DNA of 64,000 nucleotides from Isochrysis galbana (Eukaryota > Haptophyta > Isochrysidales > Isochrysidaceae): NCBI GenBank assembly GCA_018136815.1, contig CM030931.1, positions 8,106,550 to 8,170,549 on the forward strand, written 5' to 3'. A model generated the notes under the pieces. It was not told the DNA's origin. It worked only from the letters and a program-made list of their open reading frames with translations, and did no database searches. Below, in pieces: positions 20,396 through 29,562 of the stretch. A program made the position numbers and the translations under genes. Position 1 is the first letter of the stretch, and each line of letters opens with the position of its first letter.

Positions 20396-21110
20396 GTCCT
20401 CGTACGTCGTCGGCCTGCGGACGGACGGAGGGCGGCGGCGGGGGACGATCTCGCCGTGGGGAGATCGTCAGCAGGGTTCGTCAGCCACTGATGAGTGCTG
20501 CGGGAGATCACGCGAAATCTGCGGCGAGATTGGCGGCAGAACGGCGCTCCCTCGTGGCGGGCGATCGTCACGCCGCAGATTCGGCCGTCACGCAGCTGAA
20601 GTTTCGGCCCCGGCAGAGCGAGAGTTTCGTCAGTATGTGTATGTGTGGGGCGGTCAAAGGTCAAACACAATCTGAACTTCTAACTTCTAAGGGTGTAAAA
20701 ATGAAAAAAGTTAGCCCGGTCACTCACTAGGGGGGTGCGGAGGGCGGAGGGCACCATCTGTAATGGGCAAATGAAGGCCTAAGTAAGCTCCCTATGTTCT
20801 GGTATGTGAGAGATCAGCAAAAAAAAACCGGGGGTCTTCGGTCTTCCGGCAAATTATTTTCGAAAAATACGCGATTTCAGGCCTCTGACGGCCGTGCGGA
20901 AATGTATTTCAGGCCCCCTCCGGTATTATTTTACCGATGGCCCTCATGCGCGCCTCTCGCAGCGAAACACGAAACCATGGGCATCGGCAGCTGACTTGGA
21001 CCAAAGATCCTAGTTCTATACGCACAGCAATATATTTTTACTATGTTTTTTCTGTTTTCATGTTTTCATGGACTTGAACTTGAACGTGTACGTAAGTATC
21101 GCAAAAACCA
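20396..21110. other. Non-coding stretch with a diverged element terminus
   Basis: 20648-20697 reads GGGGCGGTCAAAGGTCAAAC ... AACTTCTAACTTCTAAGGGTG, a diverged form of the outer end of the 6.6-kb element's terminal repeat (GGGCGGTCAAACA...AACTTCTAAGGGTG). No partner terminus seen nearby. The rest is unassigned. Confidence 0.5.
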
Positions 21111-21119
21111 AAGACGCTA

Positions 21120-22190
21120 ACCGCTAAAAACACCAAGGGCTCGAGAACCCAACTTCGACCCGCGACCGGGGGCGCCACGAGGCCGTTCCAGTCACCGCTC
21201 ACCAAATGGATGCCGCTACCATGTCGAGTCGAGCGTGGCCGGAGGGCTCTGAGCCACTCCGTCGCGAGCGGCACCGGCGGCTAGCGCGGCGCTTTGGCCC
21301 TCCTCCCCGCCGGGAGTCGGGTGAATGAAATTCTGGACTGGGTCGGGCAACCCGCCCATTTGGGTGTTTGGACGGGGGACGAACGGCGAACGAGGGACGG
21401 ACGGTGGGGCGGCGAGGCGCTCCTAGCGGCCCCAGAGTGATGGATAGTAAGTGTTGTGGTTAGGGGGAGAGCCGCCCTTTAGGTTTCCCAAAGAGAGGCC
21501 CTCTCTCTTTACTTTCCCGCCTTCGCGTGTTTTGGTTTCTCCCTTCGGGTTGCATCCTCTCCGTCCGATCGGGATCCTCCGATCCCGATCTCCCTCTCTC
21601 TCCCCCGTGTGTTAGGATAGGGGTGATCGCTCTCGATCCCCCTCCCTTGTTTTCTCATGTGTGCGCCCCCTTTCTTTCCTTGCGCGCGCCCCGTGTGTTT
21701 CCCGCGCTTTCTCTTGTCCCAGAGTTCCGAGAGTCGCGCCCATGGCCGCACTCCCTGGACCTGGAATCTAGACCTGACAAACAGGCAAGAAGGAACGAAA
21801 CGAGAACCCGAATTCTAGATCGCTAGGGACGAACCCTACCAACCTAGATGCACCTGAGCTTCACCGTGTGGCCGCACGGCGAAGGACCTGGAAACAAGTG
21901 CCTGGAAATCGCATCATCTACTAAGATGAATCCGACATACCAGCACCAAAGTGCGGTATGCCGCCCTCACAGCCACGCCAATCGCGCCCGCCGCCCCCGC
22001 GCACTGCGTCGAGCAATCGGCCGCTTGCGGCCCCCGGTGTTGACGTCGACACGCCCCAAGACGCGCCGTGAGTGCCCAACTTCGACCCACGACCGCGGGG
22101 GCCACGAGGCCGTTCCAGTCACCGCTCACCAAATGGATGCCGCTGCCAGCACCAAAGTGCGGTATGCCGCCCTCATATAACGAAGAAAAG
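21120..22190. repeat. Region with two copies of a ~75-bp repeat
   Basis: CCCAACTTCGACCCGCGACC...GTTCCAGTCACCGCTCACCAAATGGATGCCGCT occurs at 21149-21220 and again at 22076-22146. CAGCACCAAAGTGCGGTATGCCGCCCTCA occurs at 21941 and 22147. Between them a CT-rich stretch and G+C-rich sequence; no gene recognised. Confidence 0.7.
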
Positions 22191-22349
22191 GATCGTGCTG
22201 ATGCCGAAATATTCATGCCAAAAGGCCTGAGTACAATAGAATGTCAACGCCGGCGCCGGGGCGAGCGACGTACGCGTCTCTACCATCTCTATAGGTCGCG
22301 CCCACGTGCCACGTGCACATTAGTTTTAATAACCAATAACTTCTTAATA

Positions 22350-23085
22350 TTCTCACCGCACACGCGGCCGTGGACCCTCTACTTTCTACTCACGCAGCAA
22401 ACCTTTCTACACCCCCTCTCTCCCGGCCCTTTCCCCCCCGCCATCAGGCGCCTCCCCCCGTGCACTACTAGGGGGATAGGGGGAAAGGGCTTAGATATGG
22501 TCGGTGGCCCGCGCCCCCCCCCGGTGATCCGTTCCCCCCTCTTCCTCCTATGCCTACCGGGCTGGCGGCGTCCTCAGTCCCGACTTCTCCTGTAAACAGG
22601 TGCGGGACTTACATATTTTCCGGTGAGCGGAGCCCTCGCTCCGCCCACCCCCTTCTCCGCGCTCTCTCTCCCCTCTCCTGCAGGCACGCGCGATGGCGCG
22701 CCTGCGACAGGCCTGCAGCTGCCTCTGGCGACCCCTGGGGGCTCCTGGAGGCCAGCTCAGGGGGCAGAGGAGGCTGGGGCTGGGCCCTGGTCTCCCCTGC
22801 CTCTCCCTCGCTGGCGCTCCTGGGCCTCAGGGGCCCCCACTCTGCACCTGTCTGCCTGTCGAACAGGGGGGGAGGGGGGGTTGGAGCGATGGGCTGGCCA
22901 CGAGGGGCCAGGACGCGCGAATCAGGCGAACCTGTCAGGGAGAGAGTGGGTCAGCATGGCAGTGGCCTCCTGGCAAGCCATCAGGCATGCCAGGAGAGTG
23001 GGTGGTTCCTCCCCCATGGCAGGGGAGGAGTGGACAGAGAGGGGGGCTCGTGCCCCCCCATGGGCGAACTAAGTATAAACTTAGT
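22350..23085 (+). repeat. Dispersed repeat family A, copy 2 (full length)
   Basis: AT-rich left end (AACTTCTTAATATTCTCACC), then CCCTCTACTTTCTACTCACG, a GC-rich body, GGTTGGAGCGATGGGCTGGC, and at the right end the hairpin AACTAAGT-TTAT-ACTTAGTT written as its complement at 23067. The same layout is seen at 62050-62800. It has overlapping open frames but no recognised domain; probably non-autonomous. Confidence 0.8.
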
Positions 23086-23086
23086 T
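23065..23086. repeat. Hairpin at right edge of family A copy 2
   Basis: AACTAAGT-ATAA-ACTTAGTT: perfect 8-bp stem with 4-base loop at the boundary of the repeat. Confidence 0.8.
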
Positions 23087-23638
23087 GCGTGCACATTAGT
23101 TTTAGCATTAGGCGCTTAATTGGTGCCAGTTCCCCATCTCTAGTGGTGTACTAAGCGTTGGGGAGAAAGTGAATATTGAGCAGTGCTGTTGCTTGCTGCG
23201 TGACGTGGAGCTGATGCGCGAATCGGTTGCCGGACCCTCGCGCAAGCTTGAGGATGAAAATGAAAGAAGTCAGTGCGATGCTCAGCACGGCTCCAGTAAT
23301 AAATAGGATTGCAACCACGCCAGTCAATAGTTCATTGCAAACACAAGCCTAAGCCAAATGATCTCGTGCAAGAGAATACCTCGCCTTTCGAGTTGCTGTT
23401 GGGCGAGATCGCACAACTGGTGGGCGGGAATGAGCAACACACTCTCCGGGCATTTCTCAACCGGAGGTATGTATGGGGGACTCATGCCACCATGGATCCA
23501 CAGAAGGCTCAGTTCGTGCAGCGTCGGCACAGTCTATTTGACGAGCAGTGTACAAGGACTGATCATCGTCCTGCCAAGCAGACCTCAACCTGGCAATGTT
23601 CAGCACGCAACGAGGAGGGAACGCGCACGATGCGGGCT
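23087..23638. other. Gene-free stretch
   Basis: A plus-strand frame at 23309-23740 overlaps the end of the transporter gene and has no recognisable motif; I do not call it. Confidence 0.4.
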
Positions 23639-25358
23639 CTATGCTTGGGGATCTTCGATAAGTGGAAGTGGAGCTGGACGAGCAGAGTACGGGCTAGTTT
23701 GTGGGCTTGCACCGAAGTGATACAGATTCTCGTTGAATGAGTACACACGACGCGGGCCGGTCGCAATGGCAACGAATGAGGCCGGCCGGCTGGGACCACG
23801 GCTAGGTGGGTTGCTGCCAGCTGGCGAGATCGAGTGAGGCGCACCCATCGCTGCACGGGATTGCCGATCAGACATCGAACCGATTGATTGAGAGGATCTC
23901 GACTCCTGCTCTTGTCCTGCCTCCACGACACCATGGCCTACGAGAGCGGCCGTGAGCACGACGCAGCCAATGAGTGTGAACGACGGCGGGGTCTCACCAA
24001 AGCAAAGGAAGACAAATAGTGGACCTAGTGGGATCTCGAGGAGCAGGACAAGCGCCACTTCGGCACTCGTTATGTGCTCTGCAGCTAGGGCCATCGCCAC
24101 GTCATAGACGGCCTCAAGTAGCGCATCCACAAAGATGAAGGCGAGGAAGGCCCGGTCACTCAGGCGGTGGATCCACCGAATCGCAAAGGGCGCAGCCACC
24201 AAAGCCGCACCCAAGGAGCCAAAGGCGGGAGCAGCCGACATTGGGGCGTTGGCGTCAGCGAGCGAACCGGCGCGCGAGCCGGTGATGAAGGCCGCGAGAG
24301 AGGCGCCGGTGGCGAGCGCGATGACGTTGCCATGCAGCGTAGGCTCAGATGCACCCTCTGGCTGGGCGTCCGCCTGCACCCAGCCGTGGGGTAGCACACC
24401 TCGCATAACCACCGGCAGGAAGGCGAAGACAACCGCACCCGCTGCGATAGCCATTGCGATGAGCGTGTGCTTCGCAACTCGGTCGTGGAGGAAGAAGAAC
24501 CCCATTAGTGCGGCCCACAGCGGGTTAAGCGAGAAGAACATGATGGCGTTGGCCGCAGTTGTCTCGAGCAGTGAAATTGTGAAGCCTAGCTGAGTGATGA
24601 GCATGAAGAGAGAGGGCACGATCAGGGGCTTCCATGAAGTGCGCAGCGCAGCTCGTAGCGGGGCGATTCCTCCCGACTCGCACACAACAAATGCGAGCTG
24701 GATTGAGCCCATCGTGGTGTACTTGAGGAAGATGAGCACCATCAGCATGTGCGCGTTGCAGGTTGCCGCATCTACGTGCACACAGTTCGTTGCCTTGCAG
24801 TAGAGAAGAAAGAGGATGTTCATGTACAGGGCAAGGGAGAAAGATGGACGGAAGAGGGATGGGGCGGGGCGTGAGGAAGGGATGGAGAAGTGGGGAGAGT
24901 TCTCCTATGTGCATTGGGTGAGGGGTGGGGAGAGAGCAAGCGGGTGGCACGTGCCAATGAAAAAATGCGAACCCATGGAAAGGCGTGGATTGGGGTGGGG
25001 ACGGGCCATAGACAGCGAGAGAGTGCGAGCTGGCGATGCGTGCGGGAGGCACACTCGGGTGCGAGTGGAAGGAAGAGATGCGCCCAGGAGGCGCAGGGAA
25101 AGGGGCCGGGGGGCGGGCGGGGAGGGGAGGGGAGGGAAGGGGAAGCAAGGAGTGCTGGCGGGGCACCTGGTGTGAGTGGAGGCGGATGAAGCGGAGGAGG
25201 GCCGCGTCGGGGCTCACTGCGAGGACAGCGAGGAGAGAGAGGACGTAGCCGCGGAGCCGGCCGGAGCAGAGGGGCGGGCGCGAATGCGCAGCCTTGCCCT
25301 CTTCCATGGGGACGAGCAGCGAGACGCCGAGTGAGCCATCGCGGCCCGCCGACGACAT
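23639..25358 (-). CDS. EamA/DMT-family membrane transporter
   Basis: Two exons: 25358-25167 and 24793-23639, with a GT-AG intron (CACCAG|GTGCCC ... CTACTGCAAG|GCAACG) that keeps phase 0; 448 residues. Exon 1 ends with the first membrane helix GYVLSLLAVLAVSPDAALLR, the usual opening of drug/metabolite transporters. Exon 2 gives about nine more helices, including the end-of-repeat signature AANAIMFFSLNPLWAALMGF and the second-half copy AEVALVLLLEIPLGPLFVFL with the family's small-residue spacing. The C-terminal ~90 residues are a Ser/Pro-rich cytosolic tail. Substrate cannot be told from sequence. A purine-rich tract lies directly upstream. Confidence 0.8.
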
Positions 25359-25439
25359 GAGACGGAGACGGAGGAGGCGTGGTGGCAGAAGAAGCAGAGA
25401 GGGAGAGGCGATGGGAACGAGACGGAAAGAGGGAGGGAG

Positions 25440-25734
25440 ATTACAAAAGTAGAGAGTGGAGTGCTGTGCGAGGAGAGAGTGGGGGGGGGGGGGGGGGGGG
25501 GGAGAGAGAGAGAGAGAGAGAGGAGAGAGAGTGGGGGGGGGGGGAAGAGAGAGAGGAGAGAGAGGGGGGGGGGGGAGAGAGAGAGAGAGAGAGGGAGGGA
25601 GGGAGGGAGGGAGGGAGGGAGGGAGAGAGAGGGGGGGGGGGGGGGGGGGGGGGGGAGGGGGGGGGAGAGGGGAGAGAGGGGGAGGGGAGGGAGAGGGGGG
25701 GAACAAGTGCCGATTCGTCAGCGAGCGGGAAAAG

Positions 25735-25765
<31 letters not shown>
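25440..25765. repeat. GA microsatellite with long G and C runs
   Basis: Alternating (GA)n and G runs, including one of more than 25 G near 25633, ending in a C run (25737-25763). Strong quadruplex potential. Long Arg/Glu or Pro/Ser frames here are artefacts. Confidence 0.95.
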
Positions 25766-25773
25766 GAGCAGCA

Positions 25774-25781
25774 GCACCAGG
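25774..25781 (+). repeat. Target-site duplication (left) of 928-bp MITE
   Basis: GCACCAGG, repeated exactly at 26710-26717. Confidence 0.85.
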
Positions 25782-26397
25782 TAAGGCCTGTAACCAGATA
25801 ACTGGGTATCGTGCTACTCACCCACCCACATCCGATTTCCACTAGTCTACCCACCTCCATGTGGGTAGGGGGGGGCTACTACCCACTGCTTCCGAATAGT
25901 GAAATTCCACTACTACTATTCAGGATAATCACGCGGGTAGCGGCGGCAGAGCCGCCGTACAGCAGTGGCGCAGTGCGCGCGCGCCGAAGACAAGCTCGGG
26001 CGCTTTGTATTGGTATTGGCCGCGCCCAGCGCAGCTGGCGGTGTCGCGGTGTCGTGCCCTTGCAGCGCTAATGCCAGCGCGCTGCCAGCAACTAGCAGCA
26101 CACGCGGCCACGCAGAGTGGATGCGCGGGGTGCCGAGCCTGGTCCGCAGAATGACTCCCGCCGCCGGCCATCTGCCGGCAGCAACTGCCCGACGGCCGCA
26201 TGCGCATGCCCACAGCAGCATCTTCTTTGGCGACAGGTTCTCACCTCCCTCCCGCCTGCCGCCTCGCGCCGGCTCCCGCCTCTCAAAACGGACACCGCCG
26301 CAAAATAAGTAAAAAGAAGGGGGGGGAAAGCGATACCATAGGGGAAAAAAAAGAGGCTCCGCTTGCGGCTTGCGGCTTGCGGCCGTATATGTAGGGG

Positions 26398-26520
26398 CAC
26401 ACACGCACGCACGCACACGCACGCACGCGCGCGCGCGCGCGCGCGTACGTACACACACACTATATATATATACTTTATACTATAATAACAATATAATATA
26501 TATAGTAGTTAATAGTAGTA
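26398..26520. repeat. ACAC/GCGC and TATA simple repeats
   Basis: CACGCACG and GCGCGC alternation followed by ACACAC, then TATATA tracts, all within the MITE. Confidence 0.85.
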
Positions 26521-26582
26521 TATCTATGGCTATGGGTATCGGGATACCCAGAATACCCAGCTACCCAGGGAGCCATTTGTAA

Positions 26583-26650
26583 CTATCACTATCTAACTAG
26601 ATAGGGGTCAGTCACTATCACTATCTAACTAGATAGGGGATAGGGGTCGG
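26583..26650 (+). repeat. Tandem 31-bp repeat, two copies
   Basis: CTATCACTATCTAACTAGAT followed by AGGGG, at 26583 and 26614. Confidence 0.8.
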
Positions 26651-26717
26651 TGAACTACCCACAATATCCGGTTAGTCCTAGTCCCAATTCCAAGTGGTTA
26701 CAGGCCTTAGCACCAGG

Positions 26718-27103
26718 AGATATCCCGGGGGGGGGGAGACAATATCCGAGGGGGGGGAGATACAATGCGGGGGGGGGGGGGGCTCCGCAGCGGCTCCACC
26801 ACGCGGGGAAGAGTCGACGGGCTGTCGACTCGGTGGGACCTCTGCTCCTCTGCTTTGAAGGTTCCCCGCTGAGAGTCGCCGCGTAAACCTCCCTCTTGTC
26901 GTATTCCATACGATGACAGACTTTTGCTTCTAACCGGTGGTTTATTTTAAGCCTCAAGGTCTCGTCGGCGACATTCTACCCCTTCTCTTACTTTCTTTCG
27001 ATGTCATCAAACGTTCCACGACTGTCTCCCGTCTTCTCTTCGTGCATCGGTTGTAGTCTTCCGTCTTCTCTTCGTACATCGGCGGTAGCTCCACAGCGAG
27101 GTC
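26718..27103. other. G-run region and retroelement flank
   Basis: Four G runs at 26728-26782; from about 26990 the sequence resembles leader sequence of the gag-like element that follows. A near-duplicate of GT[CA]TTCCGTCTTCTCTTCGT[GA]CATCGG at 27030-27085. Confidence 0.4.
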
Positions 27104-28654
27104 TGCTCTCGTTGTTCCGACTTCTCTGTTTCGCATGTCTGTGCGCCGATGAGTTGCCTTGGTGCCGACGCTTGACAGTCCGCCCTGAGTGTGGTTAGTT
27201 TTCGCCCTGTTTGGATTAGTTCGTGTGTGTCTGCGTGACGAGGGATCTTTTTGAGTCCCTGCGTTGTAGTCTCTCGTGTCTACCTTGGACCTAAGAAGCT
27301 CTCATTCTCCTTCTCTCTCTTCCTCTAGCTCGCTAGCTAGCCTCGGCCCTACCCTCCAACGCCGCGCGTTGTGAGCCTCCGAACCTCCGTCTCTCTTCTC
27401 GTCCCTCGCACTCGATAGTAGAAGCTGTCAGACCCGACTTCTACTATGACCTCTCAGACATATTCCCGCAAGCAACCACCTACGAGTCCTTCACGGCCGC
27501 GTCAGCTGCCGGCTCGATCGAACGGCCCTCTGCCCACGAGTCAGTAGTCATCGCGTGTTCGACAAGCACAAATTCCGTCTTGGCGCCTACGACCGCGCCG
27601 CCCCATAATCCCGCTTCACTTCTGCCCATGGAAACAGCGGGAACTTCTTTCGGGCCACAAGGGGTCCACTTCGTCGGAACCGGCGGCTCCGAGCCTCCGC
27701 AAGGTCCTTCTAACACGGCGGCGCCATCCGCCGCTCCGTCTTACGAGCCGCCGCTCGTGGATCCACTCCGCGATCGAACCGAGCTCACCTCTCTCGGGAC
27801 CTCGGGCAGCCCGAGGCCCGACTCCCAAGTCCACCCGCTTGAAGACAGCGCGTGGGAACACGTAAGCGAGTCCCCTTCGGCCGCCGACTTTTTAGCCGAC
27901 CGCCTCGCCCACATGCAGTCCGCGATCGACGCTCAACTACTTCGCGATGAGAAACGCGACCGAGAGCACGCCGCCCTCCTCGAGATGATAGCGGGCCTCA
28001 GCACCCACGTCAAGGCCTTGCGGGCTTCTACCACCCCGACGCCTGCAGCAGAGACGGCACACCCTTCGGCGCCGAGACCGCCCCCTTCATCGACCGCACG
28101 TCCTTCAGCGCCTCACGCGGTCGCCCCACCTCGCACCTCGGTAGGGATGCTCCCTTACGCCCCTCGCTCTTCCTCTCGGGCTGACTTCACCCCTGCTCTC
28201 GTTGTTCCGACTTCTCTGTTTCGCATGTCTGTGCGCCGATGAGTTGCCTTGGTGCCGACGCTTGACAGTCCGCCCTGAGTGTGGTTAGTTTTCGCCCTGT
28301 TTGGATTAGTTCGTGTGTGTCTGCGTGACGAGGGATCTTTTTGAGTCCCTGCGTTGTAGTCTCTCGTGTCTACCTTGGACCTAAGAAGCTCTCATTCTCC
28401 TTCTCTCTCTTCCTCTAGCTCGCTAGCTAGCCTCGGCCCTACCCTCCAACGCCGCGCGTTGTGAGCCTCCGAACCTCCGTCTCTCTTCTCGTCCCTCGCA
28501 CTCGATGGTAGAAGCTGTCAGACCCGACTTCTACTATGACCTCTCAGACATATTCCCGCAAACAACCACCTACGAGTCCTTCACGGCCGCGTCAGCTGCC
28601 GGCTCGATCGAACGGCCCTCTGCCCACGAGTCAGTAGTCATCACGTGTTCGACA
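27104..28654 (+). mobile_element. Gag-like retroelement fragment with 461-bp tandem-duplicated leader
   Basis: 27104-27564 and 28194-28654 are near-identical copies 1090 bp apart, both starting TGCTCTCGTTGTTCC and ending GTGTTCGACA. Each contains a leader and then an ATG-led frame (MVEAVRPDFYYDLSDIFP...). In the first copy the ATG is ATA followed by TAG, so it is dead, but the frame continues through the duplication border into 27565-28242 (Ser/Thr/Pro-rich with a short helical stretch HMQSAIDAQLLRDEKRDREH), a gag-like layout. In the second copy the frame changes after the border and stops at 28741. No protease, RT or integrase. Confidence 0.65.
27580..28242 (+). pseudogene. Gag-like ORF of the 27-kb element
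   Basis: In phase with the mutated start at 27415. N-terminal Ser/Thr/Pro-rich; residues in the middle form a charged helix; ends in the duplicated leader sequence, so the C-terminus is lost. No zinc knuckle present. Confidence 0.5.
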
Positions 28655-29129
28655 CCTCTGCCCTCTAGAGGTTTTTTGGGGGGGTTCCACTTGGGTTTAA
28701 CTGTTGGGGTTTCACTTGCTCGAGCAGCGAATAGCGAGTAGCGGTAGCGGTGAAACCCGTGAAAACCAACTTGCAACTTGTGCAAAAGACTTGCGGACCT
28801 AGCTGGGAAACACGTGTTTACCGTGTTTCTACAAAAGCTAAACACAGCCGTGTTTTGCCGTGTTTCAAACCCCCTCCTCTTTGGCCGCCGTGTTTGTAGC
28901 AGTTGGCGTCTCGACGCGCGGGGGCGGGGCGGGGGGGAGGGGGGGAATTCTGCGGAGGGGAAGAGACGGTCCGCGCGGAGGGGGGTGAAGGAAATCTGCG
29001 GAGGGGGGGGGGGGGGGCGGGGGATCTGCGGAGGGGGAACTCAGAACGCGAGGGGCCCATTTCTGCCATCTCCATTTCTTTCGTCCTTATCCTTAAACGC
29101 GTAAAAAATTAACAAAATAGTAATTAAAG
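28655..29129. other. G-rich gene-free stretch
   Basis: Degenerate repeats of TCTGCGGAGGGG between 28945 and 29035; nothing coding. Confidence 0.45.
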
Positions 29130-29235
29130 TCAAATATTAAAACTCAAATCTTCGAATTTCGAGACGAAAATCGGCGAACCAGGACTTGGACCCAGGGAGG
29201 ATCCGAATCTGCATGCCTTGTGTGACCACGACGAA
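29130..29235 (+). repeat. SINE-like module (family F core)
   Basis: AATTTCGAGACGAAAATCGG...GACTTGGACCCAGGGAGGAT...CGAATCTGCATGCC recurs in diverged form at 44985-45040, 54385-54440 and 61410-61470. The GACTTGGACCC part faintly resembles a tRNA B box; no A box found. Confidence 0.45.
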
Positions 29236-29562
29236 CATAGTATGTAACATAGAAGACGGAGTAGTTTGAGCCCGAGGGGGGGGGCACGAGGCGCCTCCCC
29301 CGTGTGAACGACGTATAAATCAAGTTGATACTGATACTGAGATAACTGACCTTCAAGTTGTACCATTCATTTGATATCTAATGGCGACACCCGTTGCTCG
29401 AAATGTGGAATGCACCAACGGGGCACGATGATTGGCAGAGGCAACGTCTTATAGCCAGGCGGCTAGTGTAGGGCGTGCATACATAGGGTGTCCGGAAAGG
29501 GGCCCAGGGCACCTCAACAATGCCGCGGTTGGATAAGTAGCGTATCGTGAGGGCACCGCGAC
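29236..29562. other. Intergenic stretch
   Basis: 3' flank of the myosin gene; nothing recognised. Confidence 0.4.

Larger units (their letters stand above)
25782..26709. mobile_element. 928-bp MITE with 8-bp target duplication (hAT-like)
   Basis: Begins TAAGGCCTGTAACCA and ends with its exact reverse complement TGGTTACAGGCCTTA apart from the last inner base context; flanked by GCACCAGG on both sides. Inside are a GC-rich half (25930-26400), an ACGC/GT microsatellite (26398-26460), TA-rich sequence (26461-26520) and a 31-bp tandem repeat (from 26583). No transposase. Eight-base duplications point to the hAT class. Confidence 0.8.

Noticed and set aside
20058-20675. Ser/Leu-rich plus-strand and Arg/Glu-rich minus-strand frames over the CT tract
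   Set aside because: Both are direct translations of a dinucleotide repeat.
25379-25860. Several overlapping 100-140 codon frames
   Set aside because: Poly-Gly/Arg/Glu or poly-Pro translations of G runs and GA repeats.
27104-28654. Interpreting the 461-bp direct repeats as LTRs (they start TG and end CA)
   Set aside because: The repeat contains the leader, start codon and first 50 codons of the gag-like frame, and there is no target duplication. A tandem duplication fits better.
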